From JAGLSB01 sp023135955 (GTDB lineage: Bacteria; Bacteroidota; Bacteroidia; Bacteroidales; GCA-2748055): DNA of 5,480 bases. This document shows, piece after piece, positions 1 to 5,041 of the stretch. The translations under genes and the position numbers were made by a program. The notes below the pieces were generated by a model, which worked only from the letters and a program-made list of their open reading frames with translations, made no database searches and had not been told where the DNA came from. The stretch lies in contig DAOVIO010000225.1 in NCBI GenBank assembly GCA_030673645.1, positions 1 through 5,480 on the forward strand, in the 5' to 3' direction. Every line of letters begins with the position of its first letter. The stretch's first letter is position 1.

Positions 1-45
1 GATTTTTTCAATCAATCCATTTCGATTAAAAGGTAGTTGTTTCAT
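1..45 (-). CDS. Possible 5' end of a leftward gene, cut by the window edge
   Basis: An ATG at 45-43 opens a leftward frame of 15 codons that is still open at base 1, reading MKQLPFNRNGLIEKI. There is no clear ribosome binding site, which is normal in Bacteroidetes. Fifteen codons are too few to identify a product or prove that the frame is coding. It could equally be a chance open stretch. Confidence 0.25.
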   Translation of the reverse strand, partial: MKQLPFNRNGLIEKI

Positions 46-75
46 CTGTTTATAATTTAAATTTAATAATCCGAC

Positions 76-111
76 AGAAACATGCTCCGAAGTTTCGGGA
101 AGAATGTTTCT
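76..111. repeat. Nested hairpin with a perfect 8-bp outer stem
   Basis: AGAAACAT (76-83) is the exact reverse complement of ATGTTTCT (104-111). Inside it, TCCGA (86-90) can pair with TCGGG (95-99) around a four-base loop, including one G-T pair. On the + strand it is followed by an A-rich rather than T-rich tract, so it is a poor rightward terminator. It may be a structured RNA, a repeat or a regulatory site; its role is unknown. Confidence 0.45.
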
Positions 112-362
112 TAAAAAATAATTTTGGTTAACTACTACTTCTTAGTTAAAAAGGGGTGGGATTTGTTATTTATATTACTTTTTTTTATGTTTTTTTGATT
201 TTATTTTTATCTAATTGATTTACTGCTTTTTAAGACACTTTTTTATATAGATCTATAATTAGGGCTAATTTGCTTTCTGACTGATTTTCTGATAGTTAAA
301 AAATTCGGTAATTTATGGTGAAAGACAAAAAAAGGAACAAAAACGGGCGATGTTTAACTATA

Positions 363-380
363 TATAAAGGACCCTTTATA
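363..380. promoter_or_regulatory. Inverted repeat upstream of the LuxR-type regulator, possible operator
   Basis: TATAAAGG (363-370) and CCTTTATA (373-380) form a perfect 8-bp inverted repeat with a 2-base spacer, 27 bases before the ATG at 408. Its position and near-perfect dyad symmetry fit a dimeric repressor or autoregulator site. The binding protein is not known, and an operator role is an inference from position only. Confidence 0.35.
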
Positions 381-407
381 AATACGTGAAATTATAACGC
401 CCAAACT

Positions 408-512
408 ATGAAAAACAAAAATGAACAAGCGGTAATTCACACCGAAAATTCATCCATCGAAAAAACTCAGCATGGAATTATTGAACTAATCAATCTTGAA
501 GGAAATGTTTGA
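408..512 (+). CDS. Short upstream frame, leader peptide or N-terminus of the frameshifted LuxR-type regulator
   Basis: ATG at 408 opens a 34-codon frame ending at TGA 510-512, beginning MKNKNEQAVIH and ending INLEGNV. It overlaps the following helix-turn-helix gene by eight bases and lies one frame away from it. The sequence is polar and looks coding. Three readings fit: a small coupled leader gene; the true N-terminal segment of the regulator, separated by a single extra base near 504-510; or a programmed +1 frameshift at GTT TGA (507-512), which has an AAGGA stretch (499-503) three bases upstream, the same spacing as in the prfB recoding site. The sequence alone does not decide between them. 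Confidence 0.4.
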   Translation: MKNKNEQAVIHTENSSIEKTQHGIIELINLEGNV

Positions 513-723
513 TTTGGATATAAAAAAAGCATGCAGAATAAGCAAACGCGAAAAGCAAGTACTAGTGCTTATTGCAGAGGGATTAACATGCGACGAAATT
601 GGCTACCAGCTGAATATCTCAACTACAACTGTTATTAGTCATAGAAATAATATGAAACAAAAGCTAGGGGTTAAAAACAGTTGTGAATTGGTCTTTTCCG
701 CGTGTAAAAGCAAGTTGATATAA
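505..723 (+). CDS. LuxR/GerE-type helix-turn-helix DNA-binding protein
   Basis: Counting from ATG 505 the product is about 72 residues and is essentially only a LuxR C-terminal (GerE) DNA-binding domain. It opens with ISKREKQVLVLIAEGLT (residues 12-28), the classic LTxRExxVLxLxAxGxS pattern, with the conserved Glu at 15. The scaffold helix DEIGYQLNIS (30-39) and the recognition helix STTTVISHRNNMKQKLGV (39-56) follow. No receiver or ligand-binding domain is present. A TTG at 496 could extend it by three codons, but ATG 505 is the better start, and the real start may be ATG 408 if the upstream frame belongs to it. It is expected to bind DNA as a dimer and regulate transcription; the target is unknown. 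It is the only complete rightward gene in the window. Confidence 0.75.
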   Translation: MFDLDIKKACRISKREKQVLVLIAEGLTCDEIGYQLNISTTTVISHRNNMKQKLGVKNSCELVFSACKSKLI

Positions 724-747
724 ACAATCCTATAAAAAGAGATTGTT
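723..747 (+). terminator. Weak hairpin directly after the LuxR-type gene
   Basis: AACAATC (723-729) and GATTGTT (741-747) form a perfect 7-bp stem with an 11-base loop, starting at the stop codon. It lacks a following T-run (AAACC comes next), so it is at best a weak terminator or an mRNA-stabilising hairpin. Confidence 0.3.
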
Positions 748-1034
748 AAACCTTTGTGAGCCGGTCATTTTAATAATTACTAATCTATCATTATTAATAT
801 AATTATTATGTGCCAGCCTTTTGATTCCTGATTAGTCTCTGGATATACTAAGTTTTAGAGAAATATTTTAAATGGGGCGTTTAATGAATTATATATTTTG
901 TTTAGGTTATTTAATGAAACTCCTCGCAGCAAGCTGACGAGGTATCTCAATGGAATATATTATTTTCCATACGCACCAAGGTGCGGGGAATATTACCCTT
1001 GAGATCCCTCGGCTAGATGATCTTGATTACAAAA
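724..1034. other. Intergenic region between convergent genes, with inverted repeats and a structured element
   Basis: No gene is visible. It separates the rightward regulator from the leftward 332-residue gene. Contents: the hairpin after the regulator; an AT-rich perfect 9-bp inverted repeat TAATAATTA/TAATTATTA (771-779 and 800-808); and, from about 922 on, a multi-hairpin element of higher GC content, listed separately. Confidence 0.55.
922..1005. repeat. Multi-hairpin palindromic element, possibly a dispersed repeat or insertion-element remnant
   Basis: Three stems can be read directly. CCTCGCAGC (922-930) pairs with GCTG-A-CGAGG (933-942), nine pairs with one bulged A. CGCACC (972-977) pairs with GGTGCG (980-985), six pairs with a two-base loop. 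ATCTCAA (944-950) pairs with TTGAGAT (999-1005), which encloses the second hairpin. A further stem ATGGAA (950-955)/TTCCAT (965-970) competes with part of this. The element is richer in G and C than its surroundings and sits between convergent genes. Such compact multi-hairpin units are typical of REP-like or IS200/IS605-type element ends, but no transposase is present, so the identity is an inference. Read leftwards it could also help end transcription of the 332-residue gene. Confidence 0.5.
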
Positions 1035-2033
1035 TCATAGTCTCACTGATTTAGCTTTATCAAGTTTGAATGATTTGTTGTCCATAACGATAATCACATC
1101 CCCTCCATTAGGTGTTAAGCCTCCCTCTATTTGACCATTCTCATAATAAAGCGTTATTGGATCCATAAATGTATATGAAACAACAGCACAATTTTTATCG
1201 TATAGCCCAACATTGCTTACTGGAAAGTTGTTGAACATTTCTTTGTTATAACCTGGTTGCATAGCTTTGATAAGTGCCTTTTCAGCCTCAAAAAAAATCG
1301 TCTTTTGTCCAGAACTGTTTTTACCAGTTAATGCATCTACCATATTATCGACAATAGATTCATCACCAAAGGTTTGTATCTCAAAATGGTCATGAAATTC
1401 AAAACACAATATTACAATTTCATGTGCAGGCAAATCATTATTGGTAAAAGGGTGGCCGAGTGAAATTTTTTCCTGTAAAGGACTATTTCCGATAAGTTTT
1501 TTTAGAATACTTTTCTCGGTTGTATTACCTGTATAGTGAACTTTATATCTCAAAAAGGTACGAATGTCTCCTTCAATTTCACATCTAATTTCATCTCGCC
1601 AAAAGTTCCGAAGAAACTTCTCTGGGGAAATACAAAATAAAAATCTCGATTTATTGTTCTCATATCCGATAAAAGATATACCATGACCATTTCCAGATGA
1701 GGCTTTATCCTGAGTCTCTTGTTTATCATGGTAGTTGATTACTATACCTATATCATTTTTTCCAGTTGCTTCAAATACTTTTTGCAGATATGGAAATTTG
1801 CATTTTAATATTTCCGGGTTATTTCTTTGGTGTATTTCAAACTCAAGAATATTTTCTTCCTGATTTGGAATAATATTCTCAAAACTCATTGCAGGTCTTT
1901 GAGCAATTACATATAAGCTTGCTTGCTCTATTGCTTTTTCAATTATAGAGTAGTCATTAACAATTCCGAATTCATAATTCGTAAAAGGGCTATAGGCTAA
2001 TTCTAATTTATTTATAATTGATTTTCTTTTCAT
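1035..2033 (-). CDS. Uncharacterised 332-residue protein with a divergent GIY-YIG-nuclease-like signature
   Basis: I do not recognise this as a named family. There is no signal peptide or membrane segment, so it is probably cytosolic. The C-terminal half shows parts of the GIY-YIG nuclease pattern: KVHYTGNTTE (164-173) resembles the YVG(K/S) motif, with Tyr167; SILKKLIGNSPLQEKI (175-190) sits where the conserved Arg helix lies, but with Lys instead of Arg; and EKALIKAMQPGYN (251-263) matches the spacing of the UvrC-type motif E-x3-I-K-x3-P-x-Y-N, placing Glu251 as the metal ligand and Asn263 at the end of the fold. Residues 1-160 resemble nothing I know. The first GIY strand is not obvious and the catalytic Arg seems missing, so it may be an inactive or very divergent nuclease, or the match may be partly chance. 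It is a lone leftward gene starting at ATG 2033, near toxin-antitoxin operons, which suggests defence or mobile-element cargo. Confidence 0.7.
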   Translation of the reverse strand: MKRKSIINKLELAYSPFTNYEFGIVNDYSIIEKAIEQASLYVIAQRPAMSFENIIPNQEENILEFEIHQRNNPEILKCKFPYLQKVFEATGKNDIGIVINYHDKQETQDKASSGNGHGISFIGYENNKSRFLFCISPEKFLRNFWRDEIRCEIEGDIRTFLRYKVHYTGNTTEKSILKKLIGNSPLQEKISLGHPFTNNDLPAHEIVILCFEFHDHFEIQTFGDESIVDNMVDALTGKNSSGQKTIFFEAEKALIKAMQPGYNKEMFNNFPVSNVGLYDKNCAVVSYTFMDPITLYYENGQIEGGLTPNGGDVIIVMDNKSFKLDKAKSVRL

Positions 2034-2126
2034 CTAAATTCTGACTGACTTTTTTATCTATTACATTTTTATTTCCCTATTTTCTTATTACCAAATTTGA
2101 AAACTATTCCCTTGAGAAATCAGTGT

Positions 2127-2153
2127 CCCCGAATCACGGGGAATTGTATACAA
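2127..2153. repeat. GC hairpin adjoining a 10-bp palindrome
   Basis: CCCCG (2127-2131) pairs with CGGGG (2137-2141) around a five-base loop, followed two bases later by TTGTATACAA (2144-2153), which is its own reverse complement. It lies about 95-120 bases upstream of the 332-residue gene and could be an operator or part of a repeat. The function is unknown. Confidence 0.35.
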
Positions 2154-2214
2154 CTAGTTTATGCACTAAACAACCTAATATTTATTGCCATAAATATATT
2201 ACTTATCCATATCT

Positions 2215-2239
2215 AAAAAAATCCTCTAAAAAGAGGATT
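2215..2239 (-). terminator. Intrinsic terminator of the mntA-hepT operon
   Basis: AATCCTCT (2220-2227) and AGAGGATT (2232-2239) form a perfect 8-bp stem with a four-base loop. Read leftwards, the stem is followed by an uninterrupted run of T (the A-run at 2215-2220 on the + strand), which is the classic rho-independent layout. It lies about 150 bases beyond the hepT stop and protects the 332-residue gene from read-through. Its T-run is on the leftward side, so the direction is clear. Confidence 0.75.
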
Positions 2240-2385
2240 CTTTATGCCTTCAAGAATAAAATAATTATGTATTAATAAAGATCAATTTCCTTAAGAGGAT
2301 ATCTACTTATTTTAGCGGTGAAAATTATTTGTCCAGATATTCATCAAATATTTTTGTTAATTCCTGATTCGATTGCAAATAGTGC

Positions 2386-2718
2386 TTAAGATAATAGTTT
2401 CTTTACCTCCTCATGTAAAATTGGTAGAGGCTTACGAATTATTAACCACAAAATATCTGCCGTTACACTATCATATCCATGAATAATTCGGTTGCGAGTG
2501 TCAATAATTTTTCTTGAATCAGTAATTTGTATTGATGGATCAAGTTTTATAATTCTGTTTAATGCTTCGCCAATAATCTCTAAATTCCGTTCTACTGCCT
2601 TTCTCGTTTTCAGATCATTTTCAAATTGAAAGAAATTTTGACTTTCAGGTAGAAACTCATAAATTTCCATTATCGACCTATCAATATCTTCCAGCCAGGT
2701 AAGTATTTCAGGCTTCAT
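2386..2718 (-). CDS. hepT: HepT-like HEPN-domain ribonuclease toxin (DUF86 family)
   Basis: This 110-residue all-helical protein has the size and pattern of the HepT/DUF86 branch of the HEPN superfamily. The signature RX4HXY is seen as R75-N-R-I-I-H80-G-Y82, and the preceding conserved helix ERNLEIIGEALNRI (43-56) is also present. In this family Arg and His of the motif form the RNA-cleaving site of a dimer, and the Tyr is the residue that the partner MntA modifies with AMP to silence the toxin. All these residues are intact, so an active toxin is expected. The ATG lies inside the end of mntA, with an 11-base overlap (2708-2718), so the two are translationally coupled with the antitoxin made first. 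A terminator follows at 2215-2239. Confidence 0.9.
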   Translation of the reverse strand: MKPEILTWLEDIDRSIMEIYEFLPESQNFFQFENDLKTRKAVERNLEIIGEALNRIIKLDPSIQITDSRKIIDTRNRIIHGYDSVTADILWLIIRKPLPILHEEVKKLLS

Positions 2719-3007
2719 AAAGCTTCACTTTTGAATTATCTATACTCTGTATTAGATGAGAATTTTTTATTCCTTTTTCTTCAAGAAGGTCGATAGGTTT
2801 TTTAAATAAATCCTGAAGTTTAAATTTTAGATCGAAATAATTCTCAGCATAATCAAGAGGATCAGTAGAATTTATATTGACAATGAAATCGAGATCACTA
2901 TCTGCTCCAAAATTTTCTGTAAGCACAGAGCCAAAGACATACAATGTCGTCACATTGTGTTCTTTGCACAACCCACTTATCTCATTTATATAACGATCAA
3001 GAAACAT
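2708..3007 (-). CDS. mntA: MntA-like minimal nucleotidyltransferase antitoxin
   Basis: This small polymerase-beta-type nucleotidyltransferase neutralises HepT by adding AMP to its motif tyrosine. I choose ATG 3007 (99 residues). A TTG at 3022 would give 104 residues, but it lies inside the likely -7 promoter box. Numbered from the TTG form, the signature is FGS (30-32) followed by GADSDLDFIV (39-48), that is GSX10DXD with Asp43 and Asp45, and a third metal-binding Asp78 in KPIDLL (75-80). The catalytic triad is therefore complete. The last bases overlap the start of hepT by 11 bases, the usual tight arrangement for this pair. A non-antitoxin minimal nucleotidyltransferase is possible in isolation, but not beside an intact HEPN partner. 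Confidence 0.9.
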   Translation of the reverse strand: MFLDRYINEISGLCKEHNVTTLYVFGSVLTENFGADSDLDFIVNINSTDPLDYAENYFDLKFKLQDLFKKPIDLLEEKGIKNSHLIQSIDNSKVKLYEA

Positions 3008-3019
3008 ATTTTTTTTATT

Positions 3020-3027
3020 CAAATATA
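3020..3027 (-). promoter_or_regulatory. Bacteroidetes -7 promoter box for mntA-hepT
   Basis: Read leftwards this is TATATTTG, an exact match to the Bacteroidetes -7 consensus TAnnTTTG. It ends 12 bases before ATG 3007, so the leader would be very short. No clear TTTG -33 element is seen at the expected distance. The box argues against the TTG at 3022 as the start codon of mntA. Confidence 0.5.
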
Positions 3028-3399
3028 CAAAATGATATTGTAATTATTTTTTTACCTGGGTTATTGGGCATTGTTTACAGCGTTTGTTGAACAGTAATAT
3101 AATATTCTCTTAGCTGTAATAATTTTCTTTTGAATCAGATCATGATATTTTACTGCAAGATACTTGACTTTTATTAAAAATATACATACACTTGTGATGT
3201 AATGCTTAGTAAAGCCTCTTTCATTTGAAACGTAACTAAGTCAAAGATACTAAAAACCTCCTCCATCCCGGCGGAGGTTTTTTTATTGTACCCAACACTC
3301 CATGTATATGCTGTTACCATGAAGCTGGAACGTCATAGTATAAATATACTTAAAATTTGAGGGACTCATGCCTGGCTGTATCGGCCACTTGAAGTTCTA
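3023..3399. other. Intergenic region between the two toxin-antitoxin operons
   Basis: No gene is supported. It holds the mntA promoter box at its left edge and the terminator at 3252-3282. On the leftward strand there are only very short open frames: a 16-codon ATG frame around 3175-3225 and a 21-codon stop-to-stop stretch just upstream of mntA. Neither has any recognisable feature. The rest is AT-rich and unremarkable. Confidence 0.5.
3252..3282 (-). terminator. Strong intrinsic terminator of the hipBST operon (bidirectional in form)
   Basis: AAAAACCTCC (3252-3261) and GGAGGTTTTT (3273-3282) form a perfect 10-bp stem with an 11-base loop. Read leftwards, the GC part is followed by five T, so it ends transcripts arriving from the kinase gene, whose stop lies about 120 bases away. 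On the + strand it is followed by seven T, so it would also work rightwards, although no rightward gene is seen there. Confidence 0.8.
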
Positions 3400-4371
3400 T
3401 TAAACTGTGAATAATTTTTTATAATGCAATTCCACCTCTTCTTTATACCTAATCTTTCCTACTTCAGATAGGAATGACTTATCAACAAGCAACAGCATAT
3501 CCTCCTTCACTGCACTAAATTCTTTTTCTATTGAAAGTAGTATCCGGTCTCTAACCCCAATTCTTCTGCCTAACTCTACGAAGTCTCCAATTTTATAATC
3601 GTAAGTAGCAGTTAGCAGATTTTGTTTTGTTCTCTCCATCTCTTTGAACAGGTTCATTGCTATTTCTGAGTCATTTATGTGAAGTTTTGTGTTCATCAAA
3701 TCATATGAAGGAGATAATAACATATCACCATCAGCCGACTCCAATAGAGAAAGATTTTTTAAGTGAACGTCCCCATTACCTGTTAGAAAATTGAAGACTA
3801 GAATTCTAATGAACCTAATCTGGTCTGCAGGATTAAGTCTGTTTCCAACCTCTTCATAAGTGAAGGAATTATACTTATAAAGTCCATGGTCGTTAGGGTT
3901 TGGCGTCGCATTTAATACAGAGACAAAATCTTCCTGGCGCAGTACATTTCCTTCTTTATCTCTATCAAATCTTCTTGTAAGGTATGCTGGCTTACCATTA
4001 GCGAATTTCACATATGCACATTTTGCTGTCGATATATTGAACAATTGGTCCGCCATAGTCATGGTCAAATGTTCATTTGCTGGTGAATCAAGATGTAAAT
4101 TTCTCCTTGAATCTAAAAATGGTTTTATAATGTACATTGATTCAGTGTCCCTGTTCGGAGCTAAAAGATTATTCTTATCTCTTCCAATAAAACCTTTAGC
4201 CTGTACGCCTGAAATACTAAATCCTGCGGGCTGTCCCATAATCCTATCTTGAATATCATTCCAATTGAATTCAAGTTGGTTAGGCACTTTGGACCTGTCA
4301 AATAGTTTGGTTTCGCAGGCTGAGCAAAATCCATTAATATTATCCTTTAAGCATCCATTACAGTTGGCCAT
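3400..4371 (-). CDS. hipT: HipT-like Ser/Thr kinase toxin (HipA C-terminal kinase domain) with an N-terminal Cys4 motif
   Basis: This 323-residue protein is the kinase core of HipA without its N-terminal subdomain, which is encoded by the gene before it. Visible kinase parts, in order: glycine-rich loop FSISGVQAKG (51-60) with an S-I-S motif (52-54), the place where HipT kinases autophosphorylate; ATP-binding Lys83 in YIIKPF; catalytic NGDVHLKN (199-206) with Asp201 and Asn206; and metal-binding Asp224 in PSYDLMNT. The Asp201-Asn206-Asp224 spacing equals Asp309-Asn314-Asp332 of E. coli HipA. HipA and HipT phosphorylate aminoacyl-tRNA synthetases (GltX and TrpS respectively); the target here is unproven. 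An added N-terminal CX2C-X8-CX2C (Cys4, 7, 16, 19) looks like a small zinc knuckle. The start overlaps the hipS stop by one base (TAATG). A terminator follows at 3252-3282. Confidence 0.9.
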   Translation of the reverse strand: MANCNGCLKDNINGFCSACETKLFDRSKVPNQLEFNWNDIQDRIMGQPAGFSISGVQAKGFIGRDKNNLLAPNRDTESMYIIKPFLDSRRNLHLDSPANEHLTMTMADQLFNISTAKCAYVKFANGKPAYLTRRFDRDKEGNVLRQEDFVSVLNATPNPNDHGLYKYNSFTYEEVGNRLNPADQIRFIRILVFNFLTGNGDVHLKNLSLLESADGDMLLSPSYDLMNTKLHINDSEIAMNLFKEMERTKQNLLTATYDYKIGDFVELGRRIGVRDRILLSIEKEFSAVKEDMLLLVDKSFLSEVGKIRYKEEVELHYKKLFTV

Positions 4372-4694
4372 TATTCATCTGTTTTTTCAATTGTAATTGC
4401 ACCAATTGTGTTTTTTTCACAAGTATACATTAGTAGATTCCAATCATCATTAGTATCAATGCCTAATGCCTTACATTGTAATTCCCTATTGAATCCTTCA
4501 CTCAACATTGATTGAAAATTTGGAAATAGTCTATTTGAATTATATCTCTTTTGAGATTTAGGCATATTCACCGATATAGGAAAAGTGTTATCATCTTTAA
4601 TGAATTCATCCTCATATTCAAAATGATATCCAGATTCGTCTCTCCACAGCAATCCTGCATTGTGTTTCCCTTTGTATATTACCTTTAACTTCAT
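4371..4694 (-). CDS. hipS: HipS-like protein, stand-alone HipA N-terminal subdomain (Couple_hipA)
   Basis: This 107-residue protein corresponds to the N-terminal subdomain 1 of HipA, which is normally fused to the kinase. It starts with the short beta-strand segment MKLKVIYKGKHNAGLLWRDE, then has FEYEDEF (25-31) and the characteristic stretch FPISVNMP (38-45) to FPNFQSMLSEGFNREL (57-72), where FxxxLxEGxxR is typical of the family. It ends with NTIGAITI (95-102). In the HipBST system of E. coli the equivalent HipS is the antitoxin that inhibits the HipT kinase, while HipB mainly boosts this and represses transcription; the same division of labour is inferred here. It overlaps hipB by four bases (ATGA, 4691-4694) and hipT by one, so the three are translationally coupled. 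Confidence 0.87.
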   Translation of the reverse strand: MKLKVIYKGKHNAGLLWRDESGYHFEYEDEFIKDDNTFPISVNMPKSQKRYNSNRLFPNFQSMLSEGFNRELQCKALGIDTNDDWNLLMYTCEKNTIGAITIEKTDE

Positions 4695-4900
4695 TTATCG
4701 TTTTTTACTACAATTAAAATCTCAAGATTTAAGAAGTGAAAAATCTCATTTAAAGTAGCTAATGAAGGATTTGCCTTTCCTCTTTCTATCTGTGATAAAG
4801 TAACAACCGACAATCCTGTGTAATTTGCAAGTTGACTTTGTGGCATAGACATTATCTTTCTTCTTTCCTTTATTTTTTGACCTATTTCTGTCTTAGTCAT
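4691..4900 (-). CDS. hipB: HipB-like XRE-family helix-turn-helix regulator
   Basis: This 69-residue protein is almost entirely one Cro/C1-type (HTH_3) domain. IGQKIKERRKIMSMPQSQLA (6-25) forms the first helices, YTGLSVVTLSQIERGKANPS (27-46) holds the turn and recognition helix with the typical SQIERGKxxPS motif, and TLNEIFHFLNLEI (49-61) is the last helix. HipB proteins dimerise through their C-terminal tail and bind operators before their own operon. Here the tail ILIVVKNDK (61-69) is hydrophobic enough to form the dimer strand. It is the first gene of the operon and overlaps hipS by four bases. Autorepression through the repeats at 4916-5062 is inferred. Confidence 0.9.
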   Translation of the reverse strand: MTKTEIGQKIKERRKIMSMPQSQLANYTGLSVVTLSQIERGKANPSLATLNEIFHFLNLEILIVVKNDK

Positions 4901-4934
4901 TATACAATATTTAATTATATTTAAAGTTTTGTAA

Positions 4935-4942
4935 CAAATATA
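4935..4942 (-). promoter_or_regulatory. Bacteroidetes -7 promoter box for hipBST
   Basis: Read leftwards this is TATATTTG, an exact match to TAnnTTTG, ending 34 bases before the hipB ATG. It is identical to the box before mntA. A -33 TTTG is not clear, the nearest being a TTTATG. A transcript would begin around 4928, which falls at the edge of the TATATTTAAAGT repeat (4916-4927), well placed for repression by HipB. Confidence 0.55.
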
Positions 4943-4995
4943 CGTAAAATTACCATAAATGTCAGTATTTTTATATTATATTTAAATTAATTCGT

Positions 4996-5022
4996 CAAAC
5001 AAGGCCTTTAACACCTTGTTTG
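4996..5022. repeat. Perfect 9-bp inverted repeat upstream of hipB
   Basis: CAAACAAGG (4996-5004) is the exact reverse complement of CCTTGTTTG (5014-5022), with a nine-base loop. It lies between the second and third TATATTTAAA copies, about 100 bases before hipB. It has no T-run on either strand, so it is more likely an operator, a structured RNA or a repeat than a terminator. Confidence 0.45.
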
Positions 5023-5041
5023 TTGATATTATTTAAATATA

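Larger units (their letters stand above)
46..407. other. Non-coding, strongly T-rich intergenic region with palindromes
   Basis: No convincing gene lies here. The + strand is markedly T-rich from about 170 to 245, with several runs of six or more T. It contains a nested hairpin (76-111), a perfect 7-bp inverted repeat TTAACTA/TAGTTAA (128-134 and 143-149), a perfect 12-bp palindrome TATAGATCTATA (246-257) and an inverted repeat at 363-380 just before the regulator gene. I see no TAnnTTTG promoter box close to base 408. Confidence 0.6.
2034..2385. other. Intergenic region with palindromes and a leftward terminator
   Basis: No complete gene. It holds a 5-bp GC hairpin CCCCG/CGGGG (2127-2131 and 2137-2141), a perfect 10-bp palindrome TTGTATACAA (2144-2153), a GTTTA/TAAAC inverted repeat (2157-2161 and 2167-2171) and the terminator at 2215-2239. 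On the leftward strand upstream of the 332-residue gene, a TTTG near 2096 and TAAAAATG about 20 bases further on could be a degenerate Bacteroidetes promoter, but the match is weak. A 25-codon coding-like leftward stretch at 2325-2402 has no ATG start. Confidence 0.5.

Noticed and set aside
922..1005. A tRNA or other standard RNA gene, because of the strong stems
   Set aside because: The stem lengths and order do not form a cloverleaf and there is no TTC-loop motif or acceptor pairing.
3175..3225. A 16-codon leftward ATG frame between the two toxin-antitoxin operons
   Set aside because: It is no longer than expected by chance in this DNA and has no recognisable feature.
4037..4252. A 71-codon rightward open frame
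   Set aside because: It lies wholly inside the well-supported leftward hipT kinase gene and shows no recognisable motif; it is an antisense shadow frame.
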